Part shown: piece after piece, positions 15,609-27,956 of the stretch
How positions within the stretch are numbered: the stretch's first letter is position 1
Layout of the letters: each line of letters opens with the position of its first letter
Assembly (NCBI GenBank): GCA_024685385.1
Contig: JAIKVV010000013.1
Location: forward strand, 1-45,736
DNA length: 45,736 bases
DNA from: Saccharofermentans sp.
GTDB lineage: Bacteria; Bacillota; Clostridia; Saccharofermentanales; Saccharofermentanaceae
Reading direction: 5' to 3'
Made by a program: the position numbers and the translations under genes
Notes under the pieces: generated by a model
Seen by the model: the letters and a program-made list of their open reading frames with translations, nothing else
Databases searched by the model: none
What the model was told of the DNA's origin: nothing

Positions 15609-16642
15609 GATCTGCCCTCCACTGATCTTCTCAACTGTCCGCATGCTGCCATTATATCAGTACCCATCTCACGGCGTAATGTGGCATTTATGCCATGAGA
15701 ATTAAGGTAATCTTTAAATTTTTCAACATTTTCCCTGGGACTTCTCTTGAAATCACTTCCGGGGAACTCATTTGCGGCGATCAGATTGACATGACAGAGC
15801 ATACCCTTAAGAAGGCTTACCAAAGCCCTGGCATTTTCGAGATCGTCGTTAACGCCTGCGAAAAGCGAATATTCGAAAGTTATCCTTCTGCCGGTTACCT
15901 CCGTATACCTTTTGCATGCGGGGATAAGCTCGCCAATGTTATACCTTCTGTTGATGGGCATGATCTTGCTCCTTAATTCATCTGAGGGAGCATGAAGTGA
16001 TATAGCCAGGTTAACATACGATCTTCTGTCTGCAAATTCGTCTATCATGGGAACAAGGCCGCATGTCGAAACCGTTATGTGTCTGGCTCCGAGATTAAGT
16101 CCGTCAGCTGATGTCGCAAGATCTATAAAAGATATAAGATTATCGTAGTTATCAAAGGGTTCTCCGATGCCCATGACAACAACACTGCTAATCTTCTCGC
16201 CCAATTGTCTAGATGTAACGGTTACCTGACCGAAAAGTTCTCCTGCCGAAAGACTCCTGCCGAATCCGGCATCTGCCGATGCGCAGAACCTGCAGCCCAT
16301 CTTACAGCCCGCCTGGGATGAAATGCATACGGAAAGACCTGTTTTATAAGGCATCACGACCGTTTCGATGACATTATCATCCCAAAGCCTGTATACGAAC
16401 TTGGTAGTTCCGTCGATTTCCGATACAAACTTATGGATAACATCAAATCCTTCAAAAATATATGTCTCTTCAAGAGCCGCTCTTATGTCCTTCGGTATGT
16501 TATTCATGTCAGACGTCCTGACGACACCCTTTGAAAGCCAGGAGAATATCTGTCCTGCGCGGTATTTGGGAACACCCTGCGCTTCACAGAACAACATAAG
16601 ATCATTAAGATCAAGATCCAGACAAAACTTCTTATCGCTCAT
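15602..16642 (-). CDS. rlmN: Dual-specificity RNA methyltransferase RlmN
   Basis: A radical SAM enzyme that methylates C2 of adenosine in 23S rRNA (A2503) and some tRNAs. The 346 residues show the radical SAM cluster motif GCKMGCRFC, with preceding VCISSQ containing the first conserved Cys, GIGEPFDNYDN, ISLHAPSDELR, and the C-terminal methyl-carrier Cys in MAACGQL. It overlaps rsmB by 4 bp, with GAGAGGA before the ATG, and sits in the conserved def operon. Confidence 0.97.
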   Translation of the reverse strand: MSDKKFCLDLDLNDLMLFCEAQGVPKYRAGQIFSWLSKGVVRTSDMNNIPKDIRAALEETYIFEGFDVIHKFVSEIDGTTKFVYRLWDDNVIETVVMPYKTGLSVCISSQAGCKMGCRFCASADAGFGRSLSAGELFGQVTVTSRQLGEKISSVVVMGIGEPFDNYDNLISFIDLATSADGLNLGARHITVSTCGLVPMIDEFADRRSYVNLAISLHAPSDELRSKIMPINRRYNIGELIPACKRYTEVTGRRITFEYSLFAGVNDDLENARALVSLLKGMLCHVNLIAANEFPGSDFKRSPRENVEKFKDYLNSHGINATLRREMGTDIMAACGQLRRSVEGRSC

Positions 16643-18042
16643 CTTATCCTCTCCATTCTCGAAATGAAAAAGCCGTCAACATTATCAGTATCAGGAAAAA
16701 GTGTAACATATCCTTTGCCGCATGAGAGGATCCTGTCAGGATCTTTTGAAAGTTTCCCGGGAAGATAAGGTGTTATGTCGACAGCCCTATACTCATCGTG
16801 ATCAGCAAGGAATCTCATCATCTGCCCCTCGTTCTCATCGGAATTAAGCGTGCATGTGCAATAAATAAGGGCTCCGCCGCATCTTACTTTTGACGAAGCT
16901 TCCTCGAGGATCTGTCTTTGAATCTCTTTTATCTCAAGGATCTTTTCATAAGTCATGTTGATCCTTATGTCGGGTTTACGGCCGATAAGCCCGAGCCCGG
17001 AACAAGGAAGGTCACAGAGCACGACATCATATGAAGAATCTTCAAAAGAGGAAAGATCCCTGCTGTCGGCAGATTTTGTTTCTATCGACCTTAAACCGAG
17101 CCTTTCGATGTTCTGTTTTACAAGTTCAAGCCTTGAAGCGTTCAGATCCAATGCCTCAATGGTCAGATCATCCGATGCTATCTCTGCCATATGACAACTC
17201 TTTCCTCCGGGAGCCGAGCACACATCGAGAACCTTGTCTCCTTTATGCGGAGCTGCAACATATGAAGCAAGCTGGGCAGCCTCATTCTGAACAGATATTA
17301 ATCCGTTCTTATATGCAGGTATATTTTCTATGCCGGGCGAATTTCCTTTAATCACAAGTGCACAGGGCATGAAATGTCCGGGTTTGGCTTCGATCCCTTC
17401 TTCGGCAAGCTCTTCGATCAGATCATTTGCTGATATCTTATCAGGATCAAATCTTAAGGTCGTCATGGAAGGAGAAAGAAGCGCTTTACCAATGCTCAAA
17501 GCCTTTTCCTGCCCGTAACTCTTTTTGAGGATACCGAAAAGCTCCGGCTTGAGAGAGGTGCGGATATTGGGATTATAGCGGTCAATATCTTTCTGTTCTT
17601 CATCAGCGGAAGATATCTTCCGCAAGAGCACATTTACAAGTCCTGATGCCTTGGGGTTATATTCCTTTACAATGTCAACGGCAGTCGAAACGACCGCATA
17701 ATCAGGGATACCGGAATCAGAAAACAGCATCTGCCAGAGAGCCTGTCTGATCGCAACAGAAGACACGATATCCAGTTCCTCGATCTTTTTCCTGGTAATC
17801 ATATTAAATAACTGATCAATGGAATATTGATAAGTCAATGTTCCGTAAAACATTGCTCTCACAAAGTTAAGAGAGAAACCGTTTTGTCTTGCGATCCTGT
17901 CGGTCTTCTTAAGGACAAGATTCGAATAAGATCCTGATCCGATTACATCAGCAAGCAAAAGAAAACAAAGTTCCCTTTCGCATCTGTTCTTGATCAGATA
18001 TTCGATCTTATCCCGGGAAAGATGTTTTTTCGCATCGAACAT
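16639..18042 (-). CDS. rsmB: 16S rRNA m5C967 methyltransferase RsmB
   Basis: RsmB (Sun/Fmu) methylates C967 of 16S rRNA. Residues about 10-150 form the NusB-like RNA-binding domain. The Rossmann methyltransferase part has the SAM motif VLDVCSAPGGKS, the catalytic motif DLPCSGLG and the second conserved Cys in YCTCTLNSDENEG. Its 467 residues are typical. It follows fmt by 9 bp with AGG before the ATG and overlaps rlmN by 4 bp. Confidence 0.96.
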   Translation of the reverse strand: MFDAKKHLSRDKIEYLIKNRCERELCFLLLADVIGSGSYSNLVLKKTDRIARQNGFSLNFVRAMFYGTLTYQYSIDQLFNMITRKKIEELDIVSSVAIRQALWQMLFSDSGIPDYAVVSTAVDIVKEYNPKASGLVNVLLRKISSADEEQKDIDRYNPNIRTSLKPELFGILKKSYGQEKALSIGKALLSPSMTTLRFDPDKISANDLIEELAEEGIEAKPGHFMPCALVIKGNSPGIENIPAYKNGLISVQNEAAQLASYVAAPHKGDKVLDVCSAPGGKSCHMAEIASDDLTIEALDLNASRLELVKQNIERLGLRSIETKSADSRDLSSFEDSSYDVVLCDLPCSGLGLIGRKPDIRINMTYEKILEIKEIQRQILEEASSKVRCGGALIYCTCTLNSDENEGQMMRFLADHDEYRAVDITPYLPGKLSKDPDRILSCGKGYVTLFPDTDNVDGFFISRMERIR

Positions 18043-18051
18043 AAAAGCAAC

Positions 18052-19008
18052 CTATACGCCGAGCATCGTTCCTTCCGAAATATTATGAGCTATATCCGAA
18101 GCCGGAAGGACTTTGCCTCCCTCCTGCTGCAACTTAAGGATCCTTACCGCTCCGCTGCCGCAAACAACAACAAGAGTCTTCTTATCGGGTTTAATAACAA
18201 AACCAGCAGGCTTGCCCGAAACATCGATATCTTCTCTTACGGAATCATAGATCTTAAGTTTTTTACCGTTCATATAAGTAAAAGCACCCGGCCATTCGCT
18301 TAAAGCCCTGATACGGTTATGCACGGCAATTGCAGCATCATTCCAGTCAATGAGGCCCTCCGTTGCTTCTATCGGAGGCGAATAAGTAGCCCTGTCATTA
18401 TCTTGGGCAATTGACTTTATAGCACCGGAAAGATAATCAGGAACAGTCCTTATGAGAAGGTCTGCTCCAACATTTGCAAGTTCAGACATAAGTTCGGATG
18501 AATGCATGTTCTCGGGGATCTTATATTCTGCAATAGACAGGATATCTCCGGTATCCATGCCGGCATCCATCTTCATTATCGTAACACCGGTTACTTCATC
18601 ACCTTCAAGGACAGCTCTTTGAACGGGAGCAGCACCTCTTTTTAAAGGAAGGAGCGAACCGTGAACATTAAGGGCGCCGAAAGCCGGAATATCCAGGACT
18701 CTTTGTGGCAGTATCTTCCCGTAGGCAGCGGTTACGATAAGATCCGGATTACAATCCCTGATCTCATCTTCAGAGCCTTCCTCTTTAAATGTTGTAGGCT
18801 GATATACGGGTATTCCCAACTCCTGAGACAAGACCTTTACAGGCGAAGGAGTGATTATATGCTTTCTGCCGACGGGTTTGTCAGGCTGGGTTACTGTCAG
18901 GACGACATTATAGCCTGCATCTGCCAGAGCCTTGAGACTAACTGCAGAGAACTCAGGCGTTCCCATGAATACGATCTTAATGCCGGAAGGGTCTTTGGGA
19001 TTCATCAT
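18052..19008 (-). CDS. fmt: Methionyl-tRNA formyltransferase
   Basis: Formylates initiator Met-tRNA using 10-formyl-tetrahydrofolate. The 318 residues show the N-terminal [14 protein letters not shown], the catalytic region with [19 protein letters not shown] and [13 protein letters not shown], and a C-terminal tRNA-binding OB-fold. It starts within the stop of def (4-bp overlap), the classic def-fmt pair in which the formyl group added here is later removed by deformylase. Confidence 0.98.
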   Translation of the reverse strand: MMNPKDPSGIKIVFMGTPEFSAVSLKALADAGYNVVLTVTQPDKPVGRKHIITPSPVKVLSQELGIPVYQPTTFKEEGSEDEIRDCNPDLIVTAAYGKILPQRVLDIPAFGALNVHGSLLPLKRGAAPVQRAVLEGDEVTGVTIMKMDAGMDTGDILSIAEYKIPENMHSSELMSELANVGADLLIRTVPDYLSGAIKSIAQDNDRATYSPPIEATEGLIDWNDAAIAVHNRIRALSEWPGAFTYMNGKKLKIYDSVREDIDVSGKPAGFVIKPDKKTLVVVCGSGAVRILKLQQEGGKVLPASDIAHNISEGTMLGV

Positions 19009-19487
19009 TCTTCATCCTGTTCTGCGTAATAGATCTTGCCGTCGATGGCCTTATCGGTAAAAAGGATGCCGTTAAGATGGTCATTCTCATGGCAGATACA
19101 AACAGCAAGCAAGCCTTCAGCCTCAAGTTCGAACTCTTCGCCGTTGCGGTCCTGGGCCTTGACCTTGATCTTGGCAGGCCTTTTAACTTTCGCAGTCTTT
19201 CCGGGAATAGACAAACACCCTTCCTGATATTCCTGTTCACCTTCAGTCTCAATGATCTCGGGATTGATAAACTCAAGGAGCCCGTGATCATCGCCGACAT
19301 CAACGACAAAAACTCTTCTCAGAACGCCGACCTGAGGGGCAGCAAGACCTACTCCCCTGTTGTCGTAATACATGGTCTCGGCCATGTCATCGAGAAGCTT
19401 GATTATCCTGGGAGTAATCTCTTCTACAGGTCTTGATGTCTTGCGGAGCAGAGGATCTGTTTCCATTACGATGTTACGAAGTGCCAT
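19005..19487 (-). CDS. def: Peptide deformylase
   Basis: Removes the N-formyl group from nascent proteins; a ferrous/zinc metallohydrolase. All three family motifs are present: [18 protein letters not shown] with the metal Cys, and HENDHLNG with two metal His and the catalytic Glu. The 160 residues are typical. GGAGAT precedes the ATG at 19487. It is the first visible gene of the operon; no clear promoter was found in the 39-bp gap behind the SLH gene. Confidence 0.98.
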   Translation of the reverse strand: MALRNIVMETDPLLRKTSRPVEEITPRIIKLLDDMAETMYYDNRGVGLAAPQVGVLRRVFVVDVGDDHGLLEFINPEIIETEGEQEYQEGCLSIPGKTAKVKRPAKIKVKAQDRNGEEFELEAEGLLAVCICHENDHLNGILFTDKAIDGKIYYAEQDEE

Positions 19488-19526
19488 TTAAATATTTATC
19501 TCCATTCTAATTATTTTCGAAAACAA

Positions 19527-21305
19527 TCATTTAACCCTATTGATCTTTGTGTTGTACTTATGCAGGAATGTAACCATCTGCCTTCTCAAGCACTCACCCT
19601 TAGGTCTGAAGGTATTATCGTCGTAGCCTGCAACGATACCTTTCTCAGATGCCCAGATAACAGCCTGATAGAAGTATTCGTCAGATTTTACATCCGTAAA
19701 TTTGCATGTATTTGACTTGGGCTCGGGCTTGCCTGCCAGTCGCCAGAGGAAAGTAACGGCATGTTTTCTTGCGCATACAATCTGAGGTCCGAACGTGCCG
19801 TTGCTGTAACCTTCAACAATGTGATTCTCATTAGCCCAGATAACTGCTTTGTAGAAATAATCGGTCGACTCAACATCACCAAACTTACAGGTCTTGGACT
19901 TTGGATTCGGACTACCCGACATTCTCCAAATGAATGTAACCATCTGAGCCCTCGTACAACTGTTTTCGGGCTTAAAGAGAGTCTGTTCGTTATATCCCTT
20001 AACGATGCCGAGAGCCGTAAGCTTATTGGTAGGCGTGTACCAGAATTTGCTCTTATCGGTTACGTCTTTATACTGTACTGTGATCTTGCAGACGATCTTA
20101 TTTCCGTCTTTAAGATTTGCCGTAATCTCCGCATATCCGGCTTTCTTTGCAACGGCCTTTCCTCTCTTGGAGATAGAGCAGACTTCCTTATCGGTGGAGC
20201 TCCAGCTCTCAATGGGATAATTGGTCGTAAGATAAGTATAATCGCCGCATACCATATCCATCGTCATGCCGGATTCGGTAAGGCAATAAGGATTGGTTAC
20301 GTCGATCGTAAACTGTGCCGTTATCTGTGATCCGACATTATAAAAATATGTAACCGTATTGCATGCGGGATTAACGGTAACGGTATTGCCCTTCCTCGTT
20401 GCACCGTCCCAGCCGAATGTCTTGTCAGGCTCAAATCCGGAAGGCATATCCGATATGTCAAACTGCCTGTTGAAATCAACGTCAACATGATAGACATTAG
20501 ATGCAGAGTCTATGTAAGGCATCTCGCCAAGGTATTCGCTGAGTTTGATCGCGGAAAGATTATTCTGATAACAGGTAAGGTATGCGATCTGATCGGAGCC
20601 CGACAGATCAAGATAATTAAGATGATTATCTTCGCATCTAACAGTCGTAAGGCGGCTGGATTTTGTAAGGCTGATCCTGGTAAGTTCATTTGAAGCACAG
20701 TTAAATGTCGTAAGAGAACTGTAACTTGAAGGATATGTGATCGAGGATATCGAATTATCCGAACAGTCAAGATACTGCAGGGAATTGTTATTGGAAAGAT
20801 CAAGCTTGGTAAGCGCATTTCCTGCAACGGATAGTTCAACAAGTGAAGTGTTCTTGGAAACATTTACGGCAGAAAGCTTATTATCGTCAAGAACAAGCTC
20901 GGTAAGAGCCGTATTCTTGCTTACATCGATCTTAGTGAGTTTATTTGCATCAGCTATAAGAGTCTTTAGCTTTGTGTTTGCAGAAACATCAAGTTCAGAA
21001 AGCTTAAGTCCGGAGCATTCAAGGATCTCTAAAGAAGTAAAATACTTAAGTCCCTTGAGGTTTTTGATGCTCTTTCCGGTCAGATCGATAAGATCGGCAT
21101 CAGCAAGCTCCTCTGAAGACAAAGTACCGTTGGAATCCTGATCGAATTCAGACTTAACATATTTCCTGAAATTAGCATCAGGAAAATTCGTCTCATTTAT
21201 CATAACTGAAGTATCTGCAAGAAGAGAAGTTCCGGGCACGATAACAGATACCGCAATGGCTGCGATAACGATCCCTTTGATCTTCTTAAAAACAGTATTG
21301 TTCAT
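19527..21305 (-). CDS. Leucine-rich-repeat surface protein with C-terminal SLH domains
   Basis: A secreted protein of about 592 residues. An N-terminal signal peptide (KKIKGIVIAAIAVSVIVPG) is followed by a segment with an acidic Asp-rich loop DQDSNGTLSSEE. Next is a leucine-rich-repeat array with units such as LTKIDVSKNTALTEL and LTKLDLSNNNSLQYL (about residues 75-260). A bacterial Ig-like (Big_2-type) segment follows, then three SLH repeats in the last 180 residues, each with a TRAQ-like helix and an AVIWA helix. SLH domains bind pyruvylated wall polymers non-covalently, so the LRR region is displayed outside. Two adjacent ATGs (21308, 21305) share the GGAG site; 21305 has the better spacing. 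The SLH module is a close relative of the one at 45122-45736. Confidence 0.92.
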   Translation of the reverse strand: MNNTVFKKIKGIVIAAIAVSVIVPGTSLLADTSVMINETNFPDANFRKYVKSEFDQDSNGTLSSEELADADLIDLTGKSIKNLKGLKYFTSLEILECSGLKLSELDVSANTKLKTLIADANKLTKIDVSKNTALTELVLDDNKLSAVNVSKNTSLVELSVAGNALTKLDLSNNNSLQYLDCSDNSISSITYPSSYSSLTTFNCASNELTRISLTKSSRLTTVRCEDNHLNYLDLSGSDQIAYLTCYQNNLSAIKLSEYLGEMPYIDSASNVYHVDVDFNRQFDISDMPSGFEPDKTFGWDGATRKGNTVTVNPACNTVTYFYNVGSQITAQFTIDVTNPYCLTESGMTMDMVCGDYTYLTTNYPIESWSSTDKEVCSISKRGKAVAKKAGYAEITANLKDGNKIVCKITVQYKDVTDKSKFWYTPTNKLTALGIVKGYNEQTLFKPENSCTRAQMVTFIWRMSGSPNPKSKTCKFGDVESTDYFYKAVIWANENHIVEGYSNGTFGPQIVCARKHAVTFLWRLAGKPEPKSNTCKFTDVKSDEYFYQAVIWASEKGIVAGYDDNTFRPKGECLRRQMVTFLHKYNTKINRVK

Positions 21306-21332
21306 CATTTTCTCCGTCAGATTCCTCATATT

Positions 21333-21338
21333 ATTATA
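21333..21338 (-). promoter_or_regulatory. Candidate -10 box for the LRR-SLH gene
   Basis: A perfect TATAAT on the minus strand lies about 28 bp before the start codon in the short gap after the DUF2974 gene. No convincing -35 hexamer is seen at 16-18 bp, so the call is tentative. Confidence 0.35.
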
Positions 21339-21345
21339 CTATATA

Positions 21346-23004
21346 TCAACTATCCTTATTATCCGAAAGCCTGCTTTTCCTCTTTTTCTTAACTCTTCTT
21401 ACTGTCTCTATACCGATCCTCAAAAGCCCGTCAAATACAGCCAGGCTCCCGACGATCATCATGTACCATCTGAGAGTTACTTCCGGTGCAAAGAGTATAA
21501 AGAATGCAGCGCCTCCCCACAAAACCGCCATGACGATCAAAAGCAGCCTTATGACGACATGTTTACGGAGTTTCCTGGCCCTGATGACAGTATTTGCACC
21601 AAACCACAGCATCAGCAAGGCAAAAAGCCCTGATGCCATAACAAAGAGAGCGCCTTCTTTGATAAGGGTCAAAAGAGTAATGATAAGCAGGATCGAAGAT
21701 ATGGACAGATGAATGGGCTCTTTCTTGATGTTCCAGTAGCAGCGCTTAAGTCTTATGAAACAGTATATGTTTTCAGCGATCGTTGCAGCGGAAAGAACCG
21801 TTATGCATGCAATGTAAATAAGTTCATCCGGCAGAAACACTGCAGAAAGGCCTGCAACGCAAGTAACGACACCTTTTGTGATCTCCGATTCAAGTAAAGC
21901 TTTGATCTTAGGATTGGACATGAGTTTTTTCTTTGCCTTTGTCCCTGCTCCCTCGAAAAGGATGCTGTCAGGAATATTGGCAGCAGCTGACCTCATATCG
22001 GGATTATCGATTATTATGTTTTGGAAAACATTCCTTATGGCAGGTTCTCCCTGCTTAGTCAGATCTTCTATGGTCTTAGCACCTGTTGACAGCAGAGAAT
22101 CAAACAGGGTATCGACAAACTTCTTTCTTTCCTCCATCCCGACAGTACTGACCCAGGAATTGACGCCTTCAACGATCTGTTCGGAAAAAGGATCATGTTC
22201 AGAAGTCGTTAGGAGTTTTGTTCCGCTTATTCCCCAGCTGCAGAGTTCATGCTGATCAAACTGCATGCGGTCGCATCTTACGATGTAAGAATCCGTTATC
22301 TCAGGCTCAAATATACCGCCGATGACGGAAAACTCGGGCGTTATCTTAGTAGTTATGGGATCAATGATCTTAAGATCGCCGGGATCAAGCACTTCAGGAC
22401 AGAATCCGGGACCGTCATTGCAATAAACGTGAATGATCTTGTCTCTTACGGAATCATTCACCTGGGATGCCGCATAAAGAGCCATGTTTCCGCCCTTTGA
22501 GTGGCCGCATACGATTACTTCACCGAATCTCTTTATTGCTCTTGCAAGATAGAAAGCAGCATATTTCTGCGCCTTCGGTTCGGTAAAACAGATCATGAAA
22601 TCTTCTTTCCAGGCTATGACCGTATCATCCGTTCCGCGGAACACGACTGCGCAGATGCCGTTGCCGGTCAAAGTCATCGCCGAAAACTGAAGGTCTTTTT
22701 CTTCATCGATGATATCTTCATAATCATGGACCTCAAGAGATCCGAACCTGACTGATGAAGCTGTTTTTTCTATGAAATCACGGAATCTCTTGCTGTCGTC
22801 AGCGGCCTTCTTCCGCAGCGGGAGCCCTTCCTCAGACATCATGTTTACGATGTCGGTAACAGTTACTGAATCTTCTCCGGCAAATCTTTTCGGGATATCA
22901 AGATATGAAAACTGGCACAACACAAGATTATCGATATCACAGAAAGGTCTGTCTTCGAATGTAATGTCGCCTCTCCACTTTACATAATCGTTAATGTGTT
23001 CCAT
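21346..23004 (-). CDS. DUF2974 (Mbeg1-like) alpha/beta-hydrolase with C-terminal membrane segments
   Basis: A 552-residue protein of the DUF2974/Mbeg1-like family, related to class 3 lipases. Visible features are VVFRGTDDTVIAWKED, the nucleophile elbow CGHSKGGNMALYA (Ser near residue 170) and the following CNDGPGF with a likely catalytic Asp. The C-terminal third carries several hydrophobic segments (about 390-535) and a basic tail, suggesting membrane attachment with a cytoplasmic catalytic domain. There is no signal peptide. The substrate is unknown; a lipid or ester is likely. It follows ahcY by 14 bp and may be the last gene of the secA operon. Confidence 0.85.
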   Translation of the reverse strand: MEHINDYVKWRGDITFEDRPFCDIDNLVLCQFSYLDIPKRFAGEDSVTVTDIVNMMSEEGLPLRKKAADDSKRFRDFIEKTASSVRFGSLEVHDYEDIIDEEKDLQFSAMTLTGNGICAVVFRGTDDTVIAWKEDFMICFTEPKAQKYAAFYLARAIKRFGEVIVCGHSKGGNMALYAASQVNDSVRDKIIHVYCNDGPGFCPEVLDPGDLKIIDPITTKITPEFSVIGGIFEPEITDSYIVRCDRMQFDQHELCSWGISGTKLLTTSEHDPFSEQIVEGVNSWVSTVGMEERKKFVDTLFDSLLSTGAKTIEDLTKQGEPAIRNVFQNIIIDNPDMRSAAANIPDSILFEGAGTKAKKKLMSNPKIKALLESEITKGVVTCVAGLSAVFLPDELIYIACITVLSAATIAENIYCFIRLKRCYWNIKKEPIHLSISSILLIITLLTLIKEGALFVMASGLFALLMLWFGANTVIRARKLRKHVVIRLLLIVMAVLWGGAAFFILFAPEVTLRWYMMIVGSLAVFDGLLRIGIETVRRVKKKRKSRLSDNKDS

Positions 23005-23018
23005 AGCCGTCTTTTACG

Positions 23019-24278
23019 TCAGAAATCCCAGGAACTGATATATTTCTCCTGTTCGGGGGTCAGAACGTCAATGCTGATCCCTTTTGTATCAAGCAGGATC
23101 TCGGCAACCCGGTTATCTATCTCATCAGGGGTCATGATGACATCCACAGGCAATTTGCCGCGGTTGGCGGCAACATATCTTGCGGACTGTGCCTGAAGAG
23201 CAAAGCTCATATCCATTATCTCGACGGGATGTCCGTCGCCCGATGCAAGATTAACGAGTCTTCCTTCAGCGATGATACAAACTGTATTGCCGTTGGAAAG
23301 CTTATATCCTTTTACATTATGTCTGAGTTCGGTTATATCTGTTGCGATATCTTCCAATTCCCTGACGCTGACTTCGCAGTCAAAATGACCTGCATTACAG
23401 CAGACGGCTCCGTCTTTCATCATCTCGAAATGTCTCTTGACGATAACATCCTTGCAGCCTGTAACGGTAACGAAGAAATCACCCAAAGGCGCTGCTTCAT
23501 CCATTGTCATGACGCTGTAGCCTTCCATAAGAGCCTCACAGGCTTTAACGGGGTCAATCTCGGTAACGATAACTTTGGCGCCGAGGCCTTTTGCTCTCAT
23601 GGCAACGCCTCTGCCGCACATGCCGTAACCTGCAACTACTACGGTCTTGCCTGCAACAACCAGGTTGGTCGTAGCCATAATGCCGGTCCATACGGATTGA
23701 CCTGTACCAAACCTGTTATCGAAAAGGTGCTTGCACCTTGCATCGTTAACGGCGATAACGGGATATAAGAGCTGACCCTGTTCTTTAAGGATCTCAAGTC
23801 TGTGAACACCCGTAGTGGTCTCTTCACAACCGCCGATAATGCCGGGAACAAGGTGCTTCATGTCAGAATGAAGGAGCATAGCGAGATCTCCGCCGTCATC
23901 GATTACGATATCGGGACCGAATTCCAAAGTCATCTTAAGATGCTTTATGTAATCAGCCTCACTGTCTCCATGGATCGTATATACATTGATGCCGTCAGTT
24001 TCTGCCAAAGCGGCGGCAACGTCATCCTGTGTGGAAAGAGGATTACAGCCTGTTATTGCGACTTTGGCGCCGCCTCTTGCAAGAGCCCTTGCAAGACAGG
24101 CAGTCTTTGCTTCGACATGAACTGATATCGCAATCTTCATTCCGGAGAAGGGCTTTTCTTCGATCAGTTCTTCTTCGATCTTTCTTAAAACAGGCATATT
24201 CCTGTATGCCCATTCGATCTTCTCGTGACCATAGGGTGCAAGCTTGATATCTTTTATATCATGTTCTGCTAAAGACAT
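23019..24278 (-). CDS. ahcY: Adenosylhomocysteinase, short form (possible S-inosylhomocysteine hydrolase)
   Basis: NAD-dependent hydrolase that splits S-adenosylhomocysteine into homocysteine and a nucleoside, relieving product inhibition of methyltransferases. Its 419 residues match the shorter archaeal/Thermotoga-like form, lacking the insertion of eukaryotic enzymes. Visible are CNPLSTQDDVAAAL, the NAD-binding VVVAGYGMCGRG, NAGHFDCEVS, and the C-terminal Lys/Tyr-containing EQEKYI segment. The substrate-base motif reads HVEAKTA (His54-Ala60), where the human enzyme has HMTVETA; the human adenine-contacting Thr57 and Glu59 are thus replaced by Glu and Lys. The gene starts 2 bp after punA, with AAAGGA inside the punA end. 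Confidence 0.92.
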   Translation of the reverse strand: MSLAEHDIKDIKLAPYGHEKIEWAYRNMPVLRKIEEELIEEKPFSGMKIAISVHVEAKTACLARALARGGAKVAITGCNPLSTQDDVAAALAETDGINVYTIHGDSEADYIKHLKMTLEFGPDIVIDDGGDLAMLLHSDMKHLVPGIIGGCEETTTGVHRLEILKEQGQLLYPVIAVNDARCKHLFDNRFGTGQSVWTGIMATTNLVVAGKTVVVAGYGMCGRGVAMRAKGLGAKVIVTEIDPVKACEALMEGYSVMTMDEAAPLGDFFVTVTGCKDVIVKRHFEMMKDGAVCCNAGHFDCEVSVRELEDIATDITELRHNVKGYKLSNGNTVCIIAEGRLVNLASGDGHPVEIMDMSFALQAQSARYVAANRGKLPVDVIMTPDEIDNRVAEILLDTKGISIDVLTPEQEKYISSWDF

Positions 24279-24280
24279 AG

Positions 24281-25123
24281 TCAGATCCTTTCTATCAGCT
24301 TACCGATAAGCAAAGCAGCATCATCGGCAGCTTTGTTAGCATTTGTTATTACTTCTTCCCCGCTCAGTTTTCCGTCAGAAAGTCCTGCTGCAAGATTAGT
24401 GATTACGGAAATGGCAGCAACCTTAATGCCGCAATGAGATGCAACTATGACTTCGGGAACAGTGGACATGCCGACAGCATCAGCGCCGAGGGCCTTGAGC
24501 ATCCTGATCTCGGCAGGAGTCTCATACTGAGGGCCTTTGGTATATGCATATATGCCGGACAAAAGGTTGATGTTATTTTCTTTTGCCACATCCATCAGGA
24601 TATCGATATATGCCGGTTCGTATATGGCCGACTGATCGGGGAATCTCGTACCGAAATCGTCAAGATTAGGTCCTCTGAGCGCGGATTCGGCCATAAAGGA
24701 AATGTGGTCAGAAATCGCCATGAACTGGACGGGCTTAAAACTCTCGGAGATGCCGCCGGCTGCATTTGTGATTATGAGGGATCTGACGCCGAGAACGGAT
24801 GCGACTCTGACATACATGGTCACATCTCTCATGTCATATCCTTCATAGTAATGAACTCTTCCGTTGACAATAAGGATATCCTTGTTTCCTGCCTTTGCGG
24901 CAAATAACATACCCTCATGTCCGGGAGCCGTAGAAACGGGAAATCCCGGTATCGAAGATGCCGGGATCTCTTTGGTAATCTCACAAAAACTGCTTAACGA
25001 AGCGAGACCTGAACCTGATACAACACATATTTCGGGCGAAAAGGATCCTCCGGCAGTTTCCTTAATATATGCGGCTGCCTTATTGATCTTTTCAAGATAT
25101 GTATCGTTATCAAAGCCGTTCAT
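24281..25123 (-). CDS. punA: Purine nucleoside phosphorylase, trimeric (PNP-I) type
   Basis: Phosphorolyses inosine and guanosine to free base and ribose 1-phosphate. The 280 residues show the phosphate loop VVSGSGLA, GRVHYYEGYD, ITNAAGGI, the base-binding segment GPQYETPAEIRML and GMSTVPEVIVA, all typical of the trimeric class. The class normally does not accept adenosine. It lies 14 bp after secA and 2 bp before ahcY, suggesting cotranscription and a joint role in recycling the nucleoside released from S-adenosylhomocysteine. Confidence 0.95.
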   Translation of the reverse strand: MNGFDNDTYLEKINKAAAYIKETAGGSFSPEICVVSGSGLASLSSFCEITKEIPASSIPGFPVSTAPGHEGMLFAAKAGNKDILIVNGRVHYYEGYDMRDVTMYVRVASVLGVRSLIITNAAGGISESFKPVQFMAISDHISFMAESALRGPNLDDFGTRFPDQSAIYEPAYIDILMDVAKENNINLLSGIYAYTKGPQYETPAEIRMLKALGADAVGMSTVPEVIVASHCGIKVAAISVITNLAAGLSDGKLSGEEVITNANKAADDAALLIGKLIERI

Positions 25124-25137
25124 AGATCACCTTTTCA

Positions 25138-27921
<2,784 letters not shown>

Positions 27922-27956
27922 TTTCTTTTTTCTCCTGCTTTATATTTGTATTTTTG

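Noticed and set aside
15609..15644. prpC start at the upstream ATG (15644)
   Set aside because: It would overlap rlmN by 43 bp and lacks a ribosome binding site, while the TTG at 15608 has GGAGGG at the right distance. It remains possible.
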